From contig JACCWN010000050.1 of NCBI GenBank assembly GCA_013697625.1, positions 1 to 64,000 of the forward strand: a stretch of DNA of 64,000 nt, given 5' to 3'. Positions within the stretch are counted from its first letter, which is position 1. Each line of letters opens with the position of its first letter. This DNA comes from Legionella sp. GTDB taxonomy: Bacteria; Pseudomonadota; Gammaproteobacteria; Legionellales; Legionellaceae. The notes beneath the pieces were generated by a model. That model did no database searches. It was given only the letters and a program-made list of their open reading frames with translations, and was not told the origin of the DNA. Shown in pieces: positions 56,541 through 64,000 of this stretch. The translations under genes and the position numbers were made by a program.

Positions 56541-58414
56541 TAAGTATCAAAAGTTAATAATAAAGATGAAGGTTCAAGGCAATTAGAAGGCAATTTACTG
56601 GAATGAAAAAATTGAAGCGAGGAGGAGGGCGGGTTACTTGATATTTCTGAAGATTTATATTCGAAGGGTTCTTGAGCAAAGTGTTGTTTTAATATAGGCT
56701 TTGATGTTTTATATTGCGCCATGCTGACCTCTATATCCTGTACATAAGACAACAGAGTAGTTTTGTTTACTGTTGTAGGCAGCTTTAGTGTTTGTTGTTG
56801 AAATTGTTTGTATCTTTGTTGAAATTCTAAATAAATATCATTGGGATTATGTGGATTGTCCAAGGACATCAGATCATTTAAACAGTCTGCTTCAAATTCT
56901 TTTAAGGTGTTTTTACAAGTTAGTACAACATCGATGAGTTTTGCAGTTTTTGATTTGAAAATCAAAGAAAATTGGGCCAAAAAATTTGAAATCTTCACGA
57001 AAATCCCATCATGCGCTTCCAAGAAGTGATCTAGTACTTCGATTTGAGCCTTTAATATATTTGCTACATTGGTAAAATCCGAAGCACAAAGGTGTGCAGA
57101 TCTTATGACCGCGTGTAATGATTGTATTTCTTTTATAGAGCATATCTTTATATTTAATGCAGCTTTTTTATTGCCTGTTGATTCTTTGCTGAGTTCAAAA
57201 ATTCTTGTTTCAATAGCGGTAGATTGTTCATTTAAATCTGCTATGTGGATTTGAGCAAATTCTTTAAAATTCTCAGTACATTCTCTATCTAAAGTTTTTG
57301 GCATAATTTTTTGAATCAATTGTTGAGCATAGGATGGAGCCTTGGTCCGCCAAAAAGTAGCTGTAACCCCGCAGGTTACAATATACCCTTTATTAAGCGA
57401 ATTAAAAAATGGACTAGATATATTCTGCGGTTGACTTAAACTGGCTAGCAGTAGTTCTTTTTTAGGACCTGAAACTTTTTGAATAATGCAATTAAAGACT
57501 TTGAGGTTCGACCCACTGATGAGGTTTATAAAAGATTCAGAGTTAAATAATTTATTTTCATTTTCAAGTATCAACTGATATAGCTTATTGGTTTGAATTT
57601 CTTCTTCTTGAATGTGTAATTGTTGCTCTTTTAAGGTGATTAATTCAGTAAATAGCCTCTCTAGCTGGAGTAGTCTTGCTGTTAACTCAGACAGCTTGGT
57701 TGGGGATGCCGTATGCGTAGGTATCTGATGTGAAATTATTTCACTTAAGAGGACGTATAAAGGCTTTGGTTGTCCAGAATTTGTCCGAGAACTAAGTTCA
57801 AGGCCTCGTTGTTCTAACTGCTCTAAAATACCAGTGACATTGTCCAAGAATTCAGGAACATTAATTTTTGCAGATATCAATAACAAATTAGCCTTACCCA
57901 TGGTATCAAACCAAAGTTTGATGATCCGCAAGGTGGTGTATAAAATATAACATAAGGTTTTATCTTCTTGTTCACATTCAATATCCATTGATACCAATGT
58001 TTTGATAGCCCTAAGTAATGTATTAAAATTGTCTGCTCCAGCCTTGTATATATCCTCATAAAGTTTTTTGACAATCTCTATGATTGTAATGAATAACTGA
58101 CTCTTTTCAGTATTGGAATGTTCTTCTATAAGATTTTTTTGAGAGAGTATTTCTTCCAGTTCAAGCTTTGCATATAACAAAATAGAAAATATATACTCCT
58201 TAAAAGCTGCAATTTCTTTGAACTTGGGAGAATTTATAGAAATCAAATCATGTTTTATCATTTCAATAGAGGTACGGGTTTCAACATAATCAACTATAAG
58301 CATGGCTGTTTTGAGATATTGTTGTTCCGCCCCAGCTTTGGGACCACGCCATTGGTTAAAGCGCATAGCATATGTGCTGTTTTTTAATACATCTGCGCCC
58401 ATGTTGTCAAACAT
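56540..58414 (-). CDS. 624-residue helical orphan, candidate effector
   Basis: A large soluble protein with no recognised family, signal peptide or membrane segment. Almost the whole sequence predicts helices. A leucine/glutamate-rich coiled-coil stretch lies at about 240-285 (LSELTARLLQLERLFTELI, EQQLHIQEEEIQTNKLYQL). The C-terminus is serine- and proline-rich and hydrophilic (SSEISSNPPSSSLQFFHSS). Such size, helicity and polar tail are typical of Legionella-type secreted effectors, but secretion is not shown by the sequence. It stands alone between the MFS gene and pyrE. Confidence 0.6.
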   Translation of the reverse strand: MFDNMGADVLKNSTYAMRFNQWRGPKAGAEQQYLKTAMLIVDYVETRTSIEMIKHDLISINSPKFKEIAAFKEYIFSILLYAKLELEEILSQKNLIEEHSNTEKSQLFITIIEIVKKLYEDIYKAGADNFNTLLRAIKTLVSMDIECEQEDKTLCYILYTTLRIIKLWFDTMGKANLLLISAKINVPEFLDNVTGILEQLEQRGLELSSRTNSGQPKPLYVLLSEIISHQIPTHTASPTKLSELTARLLQLERLFTELITLKEQQLHIQEEEIQTNKLYQLILENENKLFNSESFINLISGSNLKVFNCIIQKVSGPKKELLLASLSQPQNISSPFFNSLNKGYIVTCGVTATFWRTKAPSYAQQLIQKIMPKTLDRECTENFKEFAQIHIADLNEQSTAIETRIFELSKESTGNKKAALNIKICSIKEIQSLHAVIRSAHLCASDFTNVANILKAQIEVLDHFLEAHDGIFVKISNFLAQFSLIFKSKTAKLIDVVLTCKNTLKEFEADCLNDLMSLDNPHNPNDIYLEFQQRYKQFQQQTLKLPTTVNKTTLLSYVQDIEVSMAQYKTSKPILKQHFAQEPFEYKSSEISSNPPSSSLQFFHSSKLPSNCLEPSSLLLTFDT

Positions 58415-58481
58415 TTAATCTAAGTGCATCTAGTATAAGCTAGTATTTTATATTAAACAACTTAAAAAATATAATGACAAT

Positions 58482-59123
58482 TTATGACTTTGTACATCCA
58501 TATCGGCCTAAATAGGCTTCTAGTTGTTTCACCTTATCTGAATGATGATTGTTTTTTAAATAATCAATTAAATCAAATAATGTTATCATAGAATAAACCT
58601 CTATCCCATCATTCATAATTTCAGATAAAGTTGATTCCAAGGATTCGCCTCTTTCACATCTATCCAAAATAATAATCACCCCAGTTAATTGGCCACCCTG
58701 CGCATTAATTAATTTTTTAGAAGCTCTGAAAGCAGTTCCAGCAGTAATAACATCATCTATAATAACTGTCTTACCCCACAAAGGAGCCCCAATTAATTCT
58801 CCACCTTCGCCATGATTTTTAGCCTCTTTTCGATCAAAGGTTACTGTTGTGTCTTTTCCTCTAGCAGCTAAGGCGACCGCTGCAGTTGTAGCCAGGGGTA
58901 AGCCTTTATACGCAGGGCCAAATAAATGATCAAATTGAATCTGATTATCTAAAAGTATGCTTGCATAAAATTTTCCTAATTGAGCCAGTGCGCTCCCACT
59001 ATAAAATAATCCAGCATTAAAGAAATAAGGACTGACTCTACCAGACTTCAAAGTGAATTCACCAAATTGTAATACCCCACAATTAAGCGCTAATTTAATT
59101 AAAGATGCTTTTATTTGATTCAC
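58482..59123 (-). CDS. pyrE: orotate phosphoribosyltransferase
   Basis: A 213-residue enzyme that makes OMP from orotate and PRPP in pyrimidine synthesis. It has [48 protein letters not shown] (the flexible catalytic loop with K-E-x-K-x-H-G-E-G) and the PRPP signature [13 protein letters not shown]. Length matches the E. coli enzyme. Divergent from the cold-shock gene. Confidence 0.96.
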   Translation of the reverse strand: MNQIKASLIKLALNCGVLQFGEFTLKSGRVSPYFFNAGLFYSGSALAQLGKFYASILLDNQIQFDHLFGPAYKGLPLATTAAVALAARGKDTTVTFDRKEAKNHGEGGELIGAPLWGKTVIIDDVITAGTAFRASKKLINAQGGQLTGVIIILDRCERGESLESTLSEIMNDGIEVYSMITLFDLIDYLKNNHHSDKVKQLEAYLGRYGCTKS

Positions 59124-59159
59124 ACTGTAATCCTAAAAAAAAATAATTATAAAATAGTA

Positions 59160-59187
59160 TTGAAAACAAAGAGTTTTATGCTATAAA
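59160..59187 (+). promoter_or_regulatory. sigma70 promoter of the cold-shock gene
   Basis: TTGAAA at 59160-59165 and TATAAA at 59182-59187 are spaced by 16 bases. The predicted leader of roughly 120 bases before the start codon is long, as in cspA-type genes where the leader RNA senses temperature. Confidence 0.5.
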
Positions 59188-59315
59188 TTCTTAACAATCA
59201 ATGAAAAAATGTTATGCTAATATGGATGTACTAATGTGTCGTACAGTAAAAGATTCATTATAGCGTAGATGCTTTGTTATGAGTAAATTTTAAAGAATGT
59301 TAAGGGGATAGCTAA

Positions 59316-59534
59316 ATGTCAGATAGAGAGACAGGCCAAGTTAAATGGTTTAATGAAAAAAAGGGATTTGGGTTCATTGTTAATCTGCAGGGCGATGATA
59401 TTTTTGTTCACTATAAAGACATCCAAGGTGCTGGTTTTAAAACCCTTCATGAAAATGATACTGTAAGTTTTGTACTTGAAAAAGGCCCCAAAGGTTTAAA
59501 AGCCCAAGAAGTTGCATTAGAAGCGCCAGAATAA
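59316..59534 (+). CDS. CspA-family cold-shock protein
   Basis: A 72-residue single OB-fold protein. RNP1 is KGFGFI and RNP2 is DIFVHY. It begins with [16 protein letters not shown], and AAGGGGATAG precedes the ATG. It acts as an RNA chaperone. Which Csp paralogue cannot be told. Confidence 0.94.
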   Translation: MSDRETGQVKWFNEKKGFGFIVNLQGDDIFVHYKDIQGAGFKTLHENDTVSFVLEKGPKGLKAQEVALEAPE

Positions 59535-59592
59535 AACCTTAGATTGTGCTCATAGTAAAGTTATGGGCACATCGAGCAACTGTGTTAAGTAC

Positions 59593-60519
59593 TTATATCC
59601 AATCACGCGCTGGTAAAAAATCAGTATACAACTTTGCTTCGTCACTGTTTGCTTCAGGGTGCCAGTCATAAACCCAAGATACTTCTGGGGGCAGAGATAT
59701 CAATATAGATTCTGTTCTTCCTCCTGATTGTAATCCAAAAAGGGTCCCTCTATCGTATACTAAATTATATTCTACGTAACGACCGCGTCTATAATGTTGA
59801 AAGTCCTTTTCTTTTTGACCATACTCATGGTCTTTACGCTTAGAGACTATGGGCGCATAGCCTTCTATGAAATGATCCCCAATGCTTTGCATCAAGCCAA
59901 AGCTGTGTTCAAAATTAACTTTGTTATAATCATCGAAAAATAATCCCCCAATGCCTCTGGCTTCATTTCTATGTTTGATGAAAAAATAGTCATCGCAATT
60001 TTTTTTAAATTTTGGATATATATCAGCACCGAAAGGTTGGCATGCAGCTGCTGCAGTCTGGTGCCAGTGCTGACAGTCTTCAACGAACCCATAAAAAGGG
60101 GTTAAATCAAATCCACCACCAAACCACCAAACTGGGAGTTCATCGTCTTTTTCTGCTATAAAAAAACGCACATTCGCATGGCTTGTAGGTACAAAAGGAT
60201 TTTCTGGGTGAATCACCACAGAAACGCCAAGGGCTGTAAATTGTCGGCCGATTAATTCTGGGCGTTGTGCAGTTGCTGAAGGGGGTAAACGCTCTCCTGT
60301 CACATTGGAAAAATTAACGCCAGCCTTGCCAAAAACAGCGCCTTTACTTAAAATTCTACTGATGCCGCCCCCTCCTGCAGATCGTTGCCAAATATCTTCT
60401 ATGAAAATTTTTCCTCCTTCTAGAGATTCAAGCTTTCTACATATTGTATTTTGTAATGTAAGCAAATAATCCTTAACTTGAAGTATTGCATCTTTGGGCA
60501 AACCATTTTGATTAGACAT
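59593..60519 (-). CDS. hemF: oxygen-dependent coproporphyrinogen III oxidase
   Basis: A 308-residue enzyme of haem synthesis. Conserved blocks: [27 protein letters not shown] (metal-binding His region), [40 protein letters not shown], and [11 protein letters not shown]. Length equals that of E. coli HemF (299). It needs molecular oxygen. Confidence 0.96.
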   Translation of the reverse strand: MSNQNGLPKDAILQVKDYLLTLQNTICRKLESLEGGKIFIEDIWQRSAGGGGISRILSKGAVFGKAGVNFSNVTGERLPPSATAQRPELIGRQFTALGVSVVIHPENPFVPTSHANVRFFIAEKDDELPVWWFGGGFDLTPFYGFVEDCQHWHQTAAAACQPFGADIYPKFKKNCDDYFFIKHRNEARGIGGLFFDDYNKVNFEHSFGLMQSIGDHFIEGYAPIVSKRKDHEYGQKEKDFQHYRRGRYVEYNLVYDRGTLFGLQSGGRTESILISLPPEVSWVYDWHPEANSDEAKLYTDFLPARDWI

Positions 60520-60757
60520 GGGTGTCTCTTGATTGAAATAATTTAATTATATTCTCATTTTTTAAATGTTGGTACAATGTTTGCTTAATGACTTGAAGTC
60601 TGTGTTATGGACCTTTTAGGATAGACCATGGATTTGAGCATAAGGCAGTGGCTACAAGGCCCGCTTATTACTTTACTCAAATGGCAAGGAAATTTAATTG
60701 GTTTACACAGTGGACTTAGGGTCACTAAGTGGATTTAATTTGTTAGGGGAAAACAAG

Positions 60758-61252
60758 ATGGTCAGCGCTGTAAAAAATTCTAAGGTGAATTCTAGCTTAC
60801 ATAAAATAGATTGTATTTCTTCAATGCGCTCACACCAAGCATTGCAAGCATCAGCCTTAGTAGGTCGTCAAGTATTTGTGAACTATGATACCCTTTTTTT
60901 AAAACAAGAGGGTACTGTCTTAATTGCAATTGAGCTTTCTGAAGGTCTTACTCAAGTGATTGCATCTATTCTGGCGGAAACGGGCGAGACACTAAAGACT
61001 TTACAATGGGAACAAACCGCCCAAGGCTTGTTTCAATTTACTTGGGATGGCACTGGACAAAATAACGAGCGTCTGCCCTCAGGGCAGTATAAAATAAAGG
61101 TATACGGATTGCATGGGAGTAAAAAGGTATGTTTGAATACCATGATTGCAGCAAATGTTGACAGCGTTAGCCTAAGCGAAAACGGTAAAGATATGAAATT
61201 AAATATTGCTGATATGGGCTCCATTCCATTAGATTCATTAAAAATGATTTAA
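60758..61252 (+). CDS. FlgD-like hook-capping domain protein, orphan and N-terminally short
   Basis: A 164-residue protein from ATG 60758 (AGGGGAAA upstream). It carries the FlgD pattern: ALQASALVGRQVFV, then an Ig-like segment LAETGETLKTLQWEQTAQGL and FTWDGTGQNNERLPSGQYKI, and the final LNIADMGSIPLDSLKMI. The conserved FlgD N-terminus (the F-L-x-L-L-V-x-Q-L-x-N-Q-D-P-L motif that binds the hook) is absent, and no other flagellar gene is near. It could be a decayed flgD or a repurposed chaperone-like protein. The stop overlaps that of bolA on the other strand. Confidence 0.65.
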   Translation: MVSAVKNSKVNSSLHKIDCISSMRSHQALQASALVGRQVFVNYDTLFLKQEGTVLIAIELSEGLTQVIASILAETGETLKTLQWEQTAQGLFQFTWDGTGQNNERLPSGQYKIKVYGLHGSKKVCLNTMIAANVDSVSLSENGKDMKLNIADMGSIPLDSLKMI

Positions 61253-61563
61253 TGTCCAAATCCATCTTTACAGGCTGGGGACTTTAAGGTGGATTTTCCG
61301 GCGGCTTCCCATTCTTCCATGGTGTATAAATGTAGACTTAGGGCATGAAGACCTAGACCAAATTCACTTTCTAGCAACTGATTGACTAGTCTATGACGTT
61401 GTATTCTGCCTAAATGGTTAAAGTTTGGTGAAACCAGGGTCACTTTAAAATGCGTTTCTCCATCTTTTGGAACGTGATGGTTGCTTGACTCGTCTTCAAT
61501 ATTTAAAAAAATTGGAGCCAATGCTTGAGTTATTTTTTGTTCAATACGTTGATGTCTAGACAC
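61249..61563 (-). CDS. bolA: BolA-family protein
   Basis: A 104-residue protein with HFKVTLVSPNFNHLGRIQRH (the conserved histidine and 'F...R-x-x-R-H' region) and LLESEFGLGLHALSLHLYT, which is the BolA helix-strand. BolA proteins bind [2Fe-2S] clusters with monothiol glutaredoxins and affect envelope and stress gene expression. It overlaps by eight bases the LysR remnant upstream. Confidence 0.9.
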   Translation of the reverse strand: MSRHQRIEQKITQALAPIFLNIEDESSNHHVPKDGETHFKVTLVSPNFNHLGRIQRHRLVNQLLESEFGLGLHALSLHLYTMEEWEAAGKSTLKSPACKDGFGH

Positions 61564-61813
61564 TGGGTGATTTCCTATTTTTTTTAGGATTTTCAGTATA
61601 CTTTGTTTTTAATGTTTGCCAAGCCTGTTCGGCGACTAGACCAGGTTCTCGGTATATTAGACGCATGGCATACAGCTTCATAGTTACAATTGAATACATT
61701 TTGGCATCTAATTGTATTAAAGAACCCTCTGCCAATTCATTTTCAATCCTATGTTCCGGCAATCGTCCTATACCCATACCAGCGAGAATTAATAATTTGC
61801 GAGTGAACTATCA
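61556..61813 (-). pseudogene. LysR-type regulator C-terminal remnant
   Basis: The open frame reads RKLLILAGMGIGRLPEHRIE, NELAEGSLIQLD and YAMRLIYREPGLVAEQAW, the end of a LysR effector-binding domain (G-x-G-x-x-x-L-P motif). A TAG right before FTRKLL and the absence of the HTH show the 5' portion is missing. The 222-base frame from the ATG at 61777 might still be translated together with bolA. Confidence 0.6.
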
Positions 61814-61873
61814 TTGACTAATCATTTAGGCTTAGAGGACTGTAGGACCTCAACTTGAAGGTGATGTAAACAA

Positions 61874-61899
61874 GCACCCCTGTCTGAACGCAGGGATGC
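61874..61899 (-). terminator. putative acnA terminator hairpin
   Basis: GCATCCCTG and CAGGGGTGC pair with one wobble around an 8-base loop, 13 bases after the acnA stop on the minus strand, followed by TTGTTT. A weak-tailed intrinsic terminator is likely. Confidence 0.5.
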
Positions 61900-61911
61900 T
61901 AATTTGATTTT

Positions 61912-64000
61912 TTATTTTGCAGATAGTTGTCGTAGCACATAGTGCAAAATACCACCATTTTTATAATAATTTAATTCATCAAGCGTATCAATGCGACATA
62001 AAGTTTTAACAGATTCAAGGGCTCCATTTTGACGTTCAATTATAATTGACAATAAGGTCCCAGGTTTGATTGCATCGGATACATCGATACTGATGCGTTC
62101 ATTGCCTTCTAATTTTAAAGTTTTACGTGTGACACCATCACAAAATTGAAGCGGCAAAATGCCCATACCGATCAAATTTGAACGGTGTATACGCTCAAAG
62201 CTTTCCGTGATGACTGCTTTCACACCTAGTAAGTTGGTACCCTTTGCAGCCCAATCTCTAGATGAACCGGTGCCATATTCTTTACCAGCAATAACGACTA
62301 GATCTGCTTTTTGTTCTTGATAGAGCATGGAAGCATCGTATATGGGCATAATCTCGCCATTAGGTATGTAACGAGTAACTCCACCTTCAACACCAGGTGT
62401 CATTTCATTGCGAATTCTAATGTTTGCAAAGGTGCCACGCATCATTACTTGATGATTTCCCCGGCGTGATCCATAGGAGTTGAAATCTTTTTCATGAACC
62501 CCTTGGGCTTTCAGATACATACCAGCAGGTGAGCTGGACTTGATTGATCCGGCCGGAGAAATGTGATCGGTTGTAATTGAATCGCCAAATAAAGCCAAAA
62601 TATACGCTTTTTCAATGGGCTTAATTGCTTCAGGTTTCACTTTTAGCTCATCGAAAAAGGGAGGTCGTTGAATGTAGGTGGATTTAGGGTCCCACTCATA
62701 GGTTTTACCTTCGCTGGTTTTTATTGATTGCCAATGGACATCACCTTTAAAAACATCAGCATATTCTCTGTGAAACATTTCATCGGTAACCTTAGCAACC
62801 TCAGCTGCAACCTCAGCATTACTTGGCCAAATATCTTTTAAATACACGTCCTGTCCTGCTTTATCCTTGCCTAGAGGACTTGTGGTTAAATCAGAGCAGG
62901 TAGTTCCACTTAAGGCGTAAGCTACCACTAATGGGGGGGAGGCCAGCCAATTTGCTCTGACTTGAGGATGAACTCGACCTTCGAAATTTCGATTTCCAGA
63001 CAGTACAGCTGAGACCACCAAATCATTTTCTGTTATGCAGTTGGCTATAGCATCTGGCAATGGACCTGAATTACCAATACAAGTTGTACATCCATACCCT
63101 ACTAAATTAAAACCCAACTGGTCTAAATAAGTTTGTAAACCCGCAGACCTCAGATAATCAGTTACCACTTTGGAACCTGGAGCCAGGGAGGATTTAACCC
63201 AGGGTTTGCGTTGTAGACCTTTTTCTAAAGCTTTTTTTGCAAGCAAACCCGCAGCCATTAGAACACTGGGGTTAGAGGTGTTGGTACAACTGGTTATAGC
63301 GGCAATGACCACATGCCCGTGCTTTAAATGAAAGGCTTTGTCTTTCACTGTAAATGTTGCCTGTTCTTCAGGCATCTTCCCAACTTCTTCTAAAAAATCA
63401 TTAAAAGCAATGGGTAGGGTTTGGAGATTCACTTTGTCCTGGGGTCTTTTGGGACCTGCCAAGGAAGGCTCAACTGAATCTAAGTCTAAATGCAAGCAAT
63501 CTGTAAAAATTGGATCTTCAGAATCATGGTCATACCACATGCCCTGGGCTTTGGAGTAGGCTTCCACCAAAGCAATGGTATGTGGGTCACGGTTTGTTAA
63601 TTCTAGATAGCGAATTGTTTCTTTGTCTACTGGGAAAAATCCACAGGTTGCGCCATATTCTGGGGCCATATTGGATATAGTTGCTCTATCTGCCAAGGGT
63701 AGATCACCTAGACCTGGCCCATAAAATTCCACAAATTTACCGACTACCCCTTGCTTTCTAAGCAATTGGGTGACCGTCAACACCAAGTCTGTGGCAGTGA
63801 TGCCTTCTCTTAATTTCCCTGTTAATTTAAATCCTATGACTTCTGGAATGAGCATGGACACAGGCTGGCCAAGCATGGCGGCTTCCGCCTCAATTCCCCC
63901 AACTCCCCAACCCAACACACCCAAACCATTGATCATCGTTGTATGCGAATCTGTGCCCACCAAGGTGTCTGGGTAAGCGTAAGTTATGCCATCATCTTCA
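61912..64000 (-). CDS. acnA: aconitate hydratase AcnA, 5' end outside the window
   Basis: The C-terminal roughly 696 residues of an AcnA-type aconitase, with the start beyond the right edge; the family is about 890 long. Iron-sulphur cysteines are in [13 protein letters not shown] and [12 protein letters not shown]. The swivelling domain is complete: [37 protein letters not shown], and [20 protein letters not shown]. It isomerises citrate to isocitrate in the TCA cycle and, like mdh here, is a central carbon enzyme. Confidence 0.96.
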   Translation of the reverse strand, partial: EDDGITYAYPDTLVGTDSHTTMINGLGVLGWGVGGIEAEAAMLGQPVSMLIPEVIGFKLTGKLREGITATDLVLTVTQLLRKQGVVGKFVEFYGPGLGDLPLADRATISNMAPEYGATCGFFPVDKETIRYLELTNRDPHTIALVEAYSKAQGMWYDHDSEDPIFTDCLHLDLDSVEPSLAGPKRPQDKVNLQTLPIAFNDFLEEVGKMPEEQATFTVKDKAFHLKHGHVVIAAITSCTNTSNPSVLMAAGLLAKKALEKGLQRKPWVKSSLAPGSKVVTDYLRSAGLQTYLDQLGFNLVGYGCTTCIGNSGPLPDAIANCITENDLVVSAVLSGNRNFEGRVHPQVRANWLASPPLVVAYALSGTTCSDLTTSPLGKDKAGQDVYLKDIWPSNAEVAAEVAKVTDEMFHREYADVFKGDVHWQSIKTSEGKTYEWDPKSTYIQRPPFFDELKVKPEAIKPIEKAYILALFGDSITTDHISPAGSIKSSSPAGMYLKAQGVHEKDFNSYGSRRGNHQVMMRGTFANIRIRNEMTPGVEGGVTRYIPNGEIMPIYDASMLYQEQKADLVVIAGKEYGTGSSRDWAAKGTNLLGVKAVITESFERIHRSNLIGMGILPLQFCDGVTRKTLKLEGNERISIDVSDAIKPGTLLSIIIERQNGALESVKTLCRIDTLDELNYYKNGGILHYVLRQLSAK

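Noticed and set aside
59547-59572. Bidirectional terminator between the cold-shock gene and hemF
   Set aside because: A GTGC.../...GCAC stem exists but has a mismatch and no T-run on either side.
60628-60738. 36-codon ATG frame just upstream of the FlgD-like gene
   Set aside because: It is in a different frame from the FlgD-like gene, lacks a ribosome site, and does not resemble the missing FlgD N-terminus.

Overview
The window reads as a chromosomal segment of a Legionella-like gammaproteobacterium (family Legionellaceae or a close relative). The evidence is AT-rich DNA, a gammaproteobacterial housekeeping set (yoaA-tsaB, ycaR-kdsB-argS, mdh, hemW, plsY, tsaD, lolC/lolD, bamD, rdgC, kup, pyrE, hemF, bolA, acnA), tandem HAAAP-type amino-acid transporters, a Pht-like MFS carrier, and several large orphan proteins (one with ankyrin-like repeats) of the kind this group secretes through Dot/Icm. 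The genus call is an inference; no 16S rRNA or Dot/Icm component gene is present.

Region 1 (1-11 kb) is accessory and decaying. An IS4-type element with matching 14-bp ends interrupts a penicillin-acylase-family gene that also carries three frameshifts. An Rpn tail, a DUF234-type AAA ATPase, a LysR relic and a HigA/HigB pair whose toxin has an in-frame amber codon follow. An antibiotic-resistance-type ABC-F gene comes next, with a promoter, a tiny upstream ORF and an attenuator-like leader. An alanine-rich orphan and a cluster of intact and broken GNAT genes close the region.

Region 2 (11-19 kb): a SNF2 helicase and a SWIM/XRE protein form an overlapping two-gene operon. A graveyard island then runs up to tRNA-Phe. 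Two copies of the same integrase 3' end bracket a frameshifted LuxR regulator, an IS21/IstB remnant, cysteine-rich secreted-peptide fragments and a broken mobile-element gene.

Region 3 (19-27 kb) is core: yggX, a PilZ protein, fdxA-yoaA-tsaB, a 48-codon gene with a strong Shine-Dalgarno, ycaR-kdsB, then argS and a SPOR protein with a hexanucleotide tandem repeat. Region 4 (27-37 kb) places putative effectors (27.5, 28.1, 30.8 and 36.0 kb) around mdh, hemW, plsY and tsaD.

Region 5 (37-50 kb): lolC-lolD, two tandem HAAAP transporters with an OmpA-like lipoprotein, an AddB-type nuclease, cbpM-cbpA, a BON lipoprotein, a rhodanese, a DedA protein, tRNA-Ser and bamD. Region 6 (50-64 kb) opens with a tandem array of about 158-bp nested palindromes. 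It continues with rdgC, kup with an outer-membrane barrel gene, the MFS carrier, a 624-residue orphan, pyrE, a cold-shock gene, hemF, a FlgD-like orphan, bolA with a LysR remnant, and acnA running off the right edge. Small dispersed palindromic repeats occupy several intergenic gaps.
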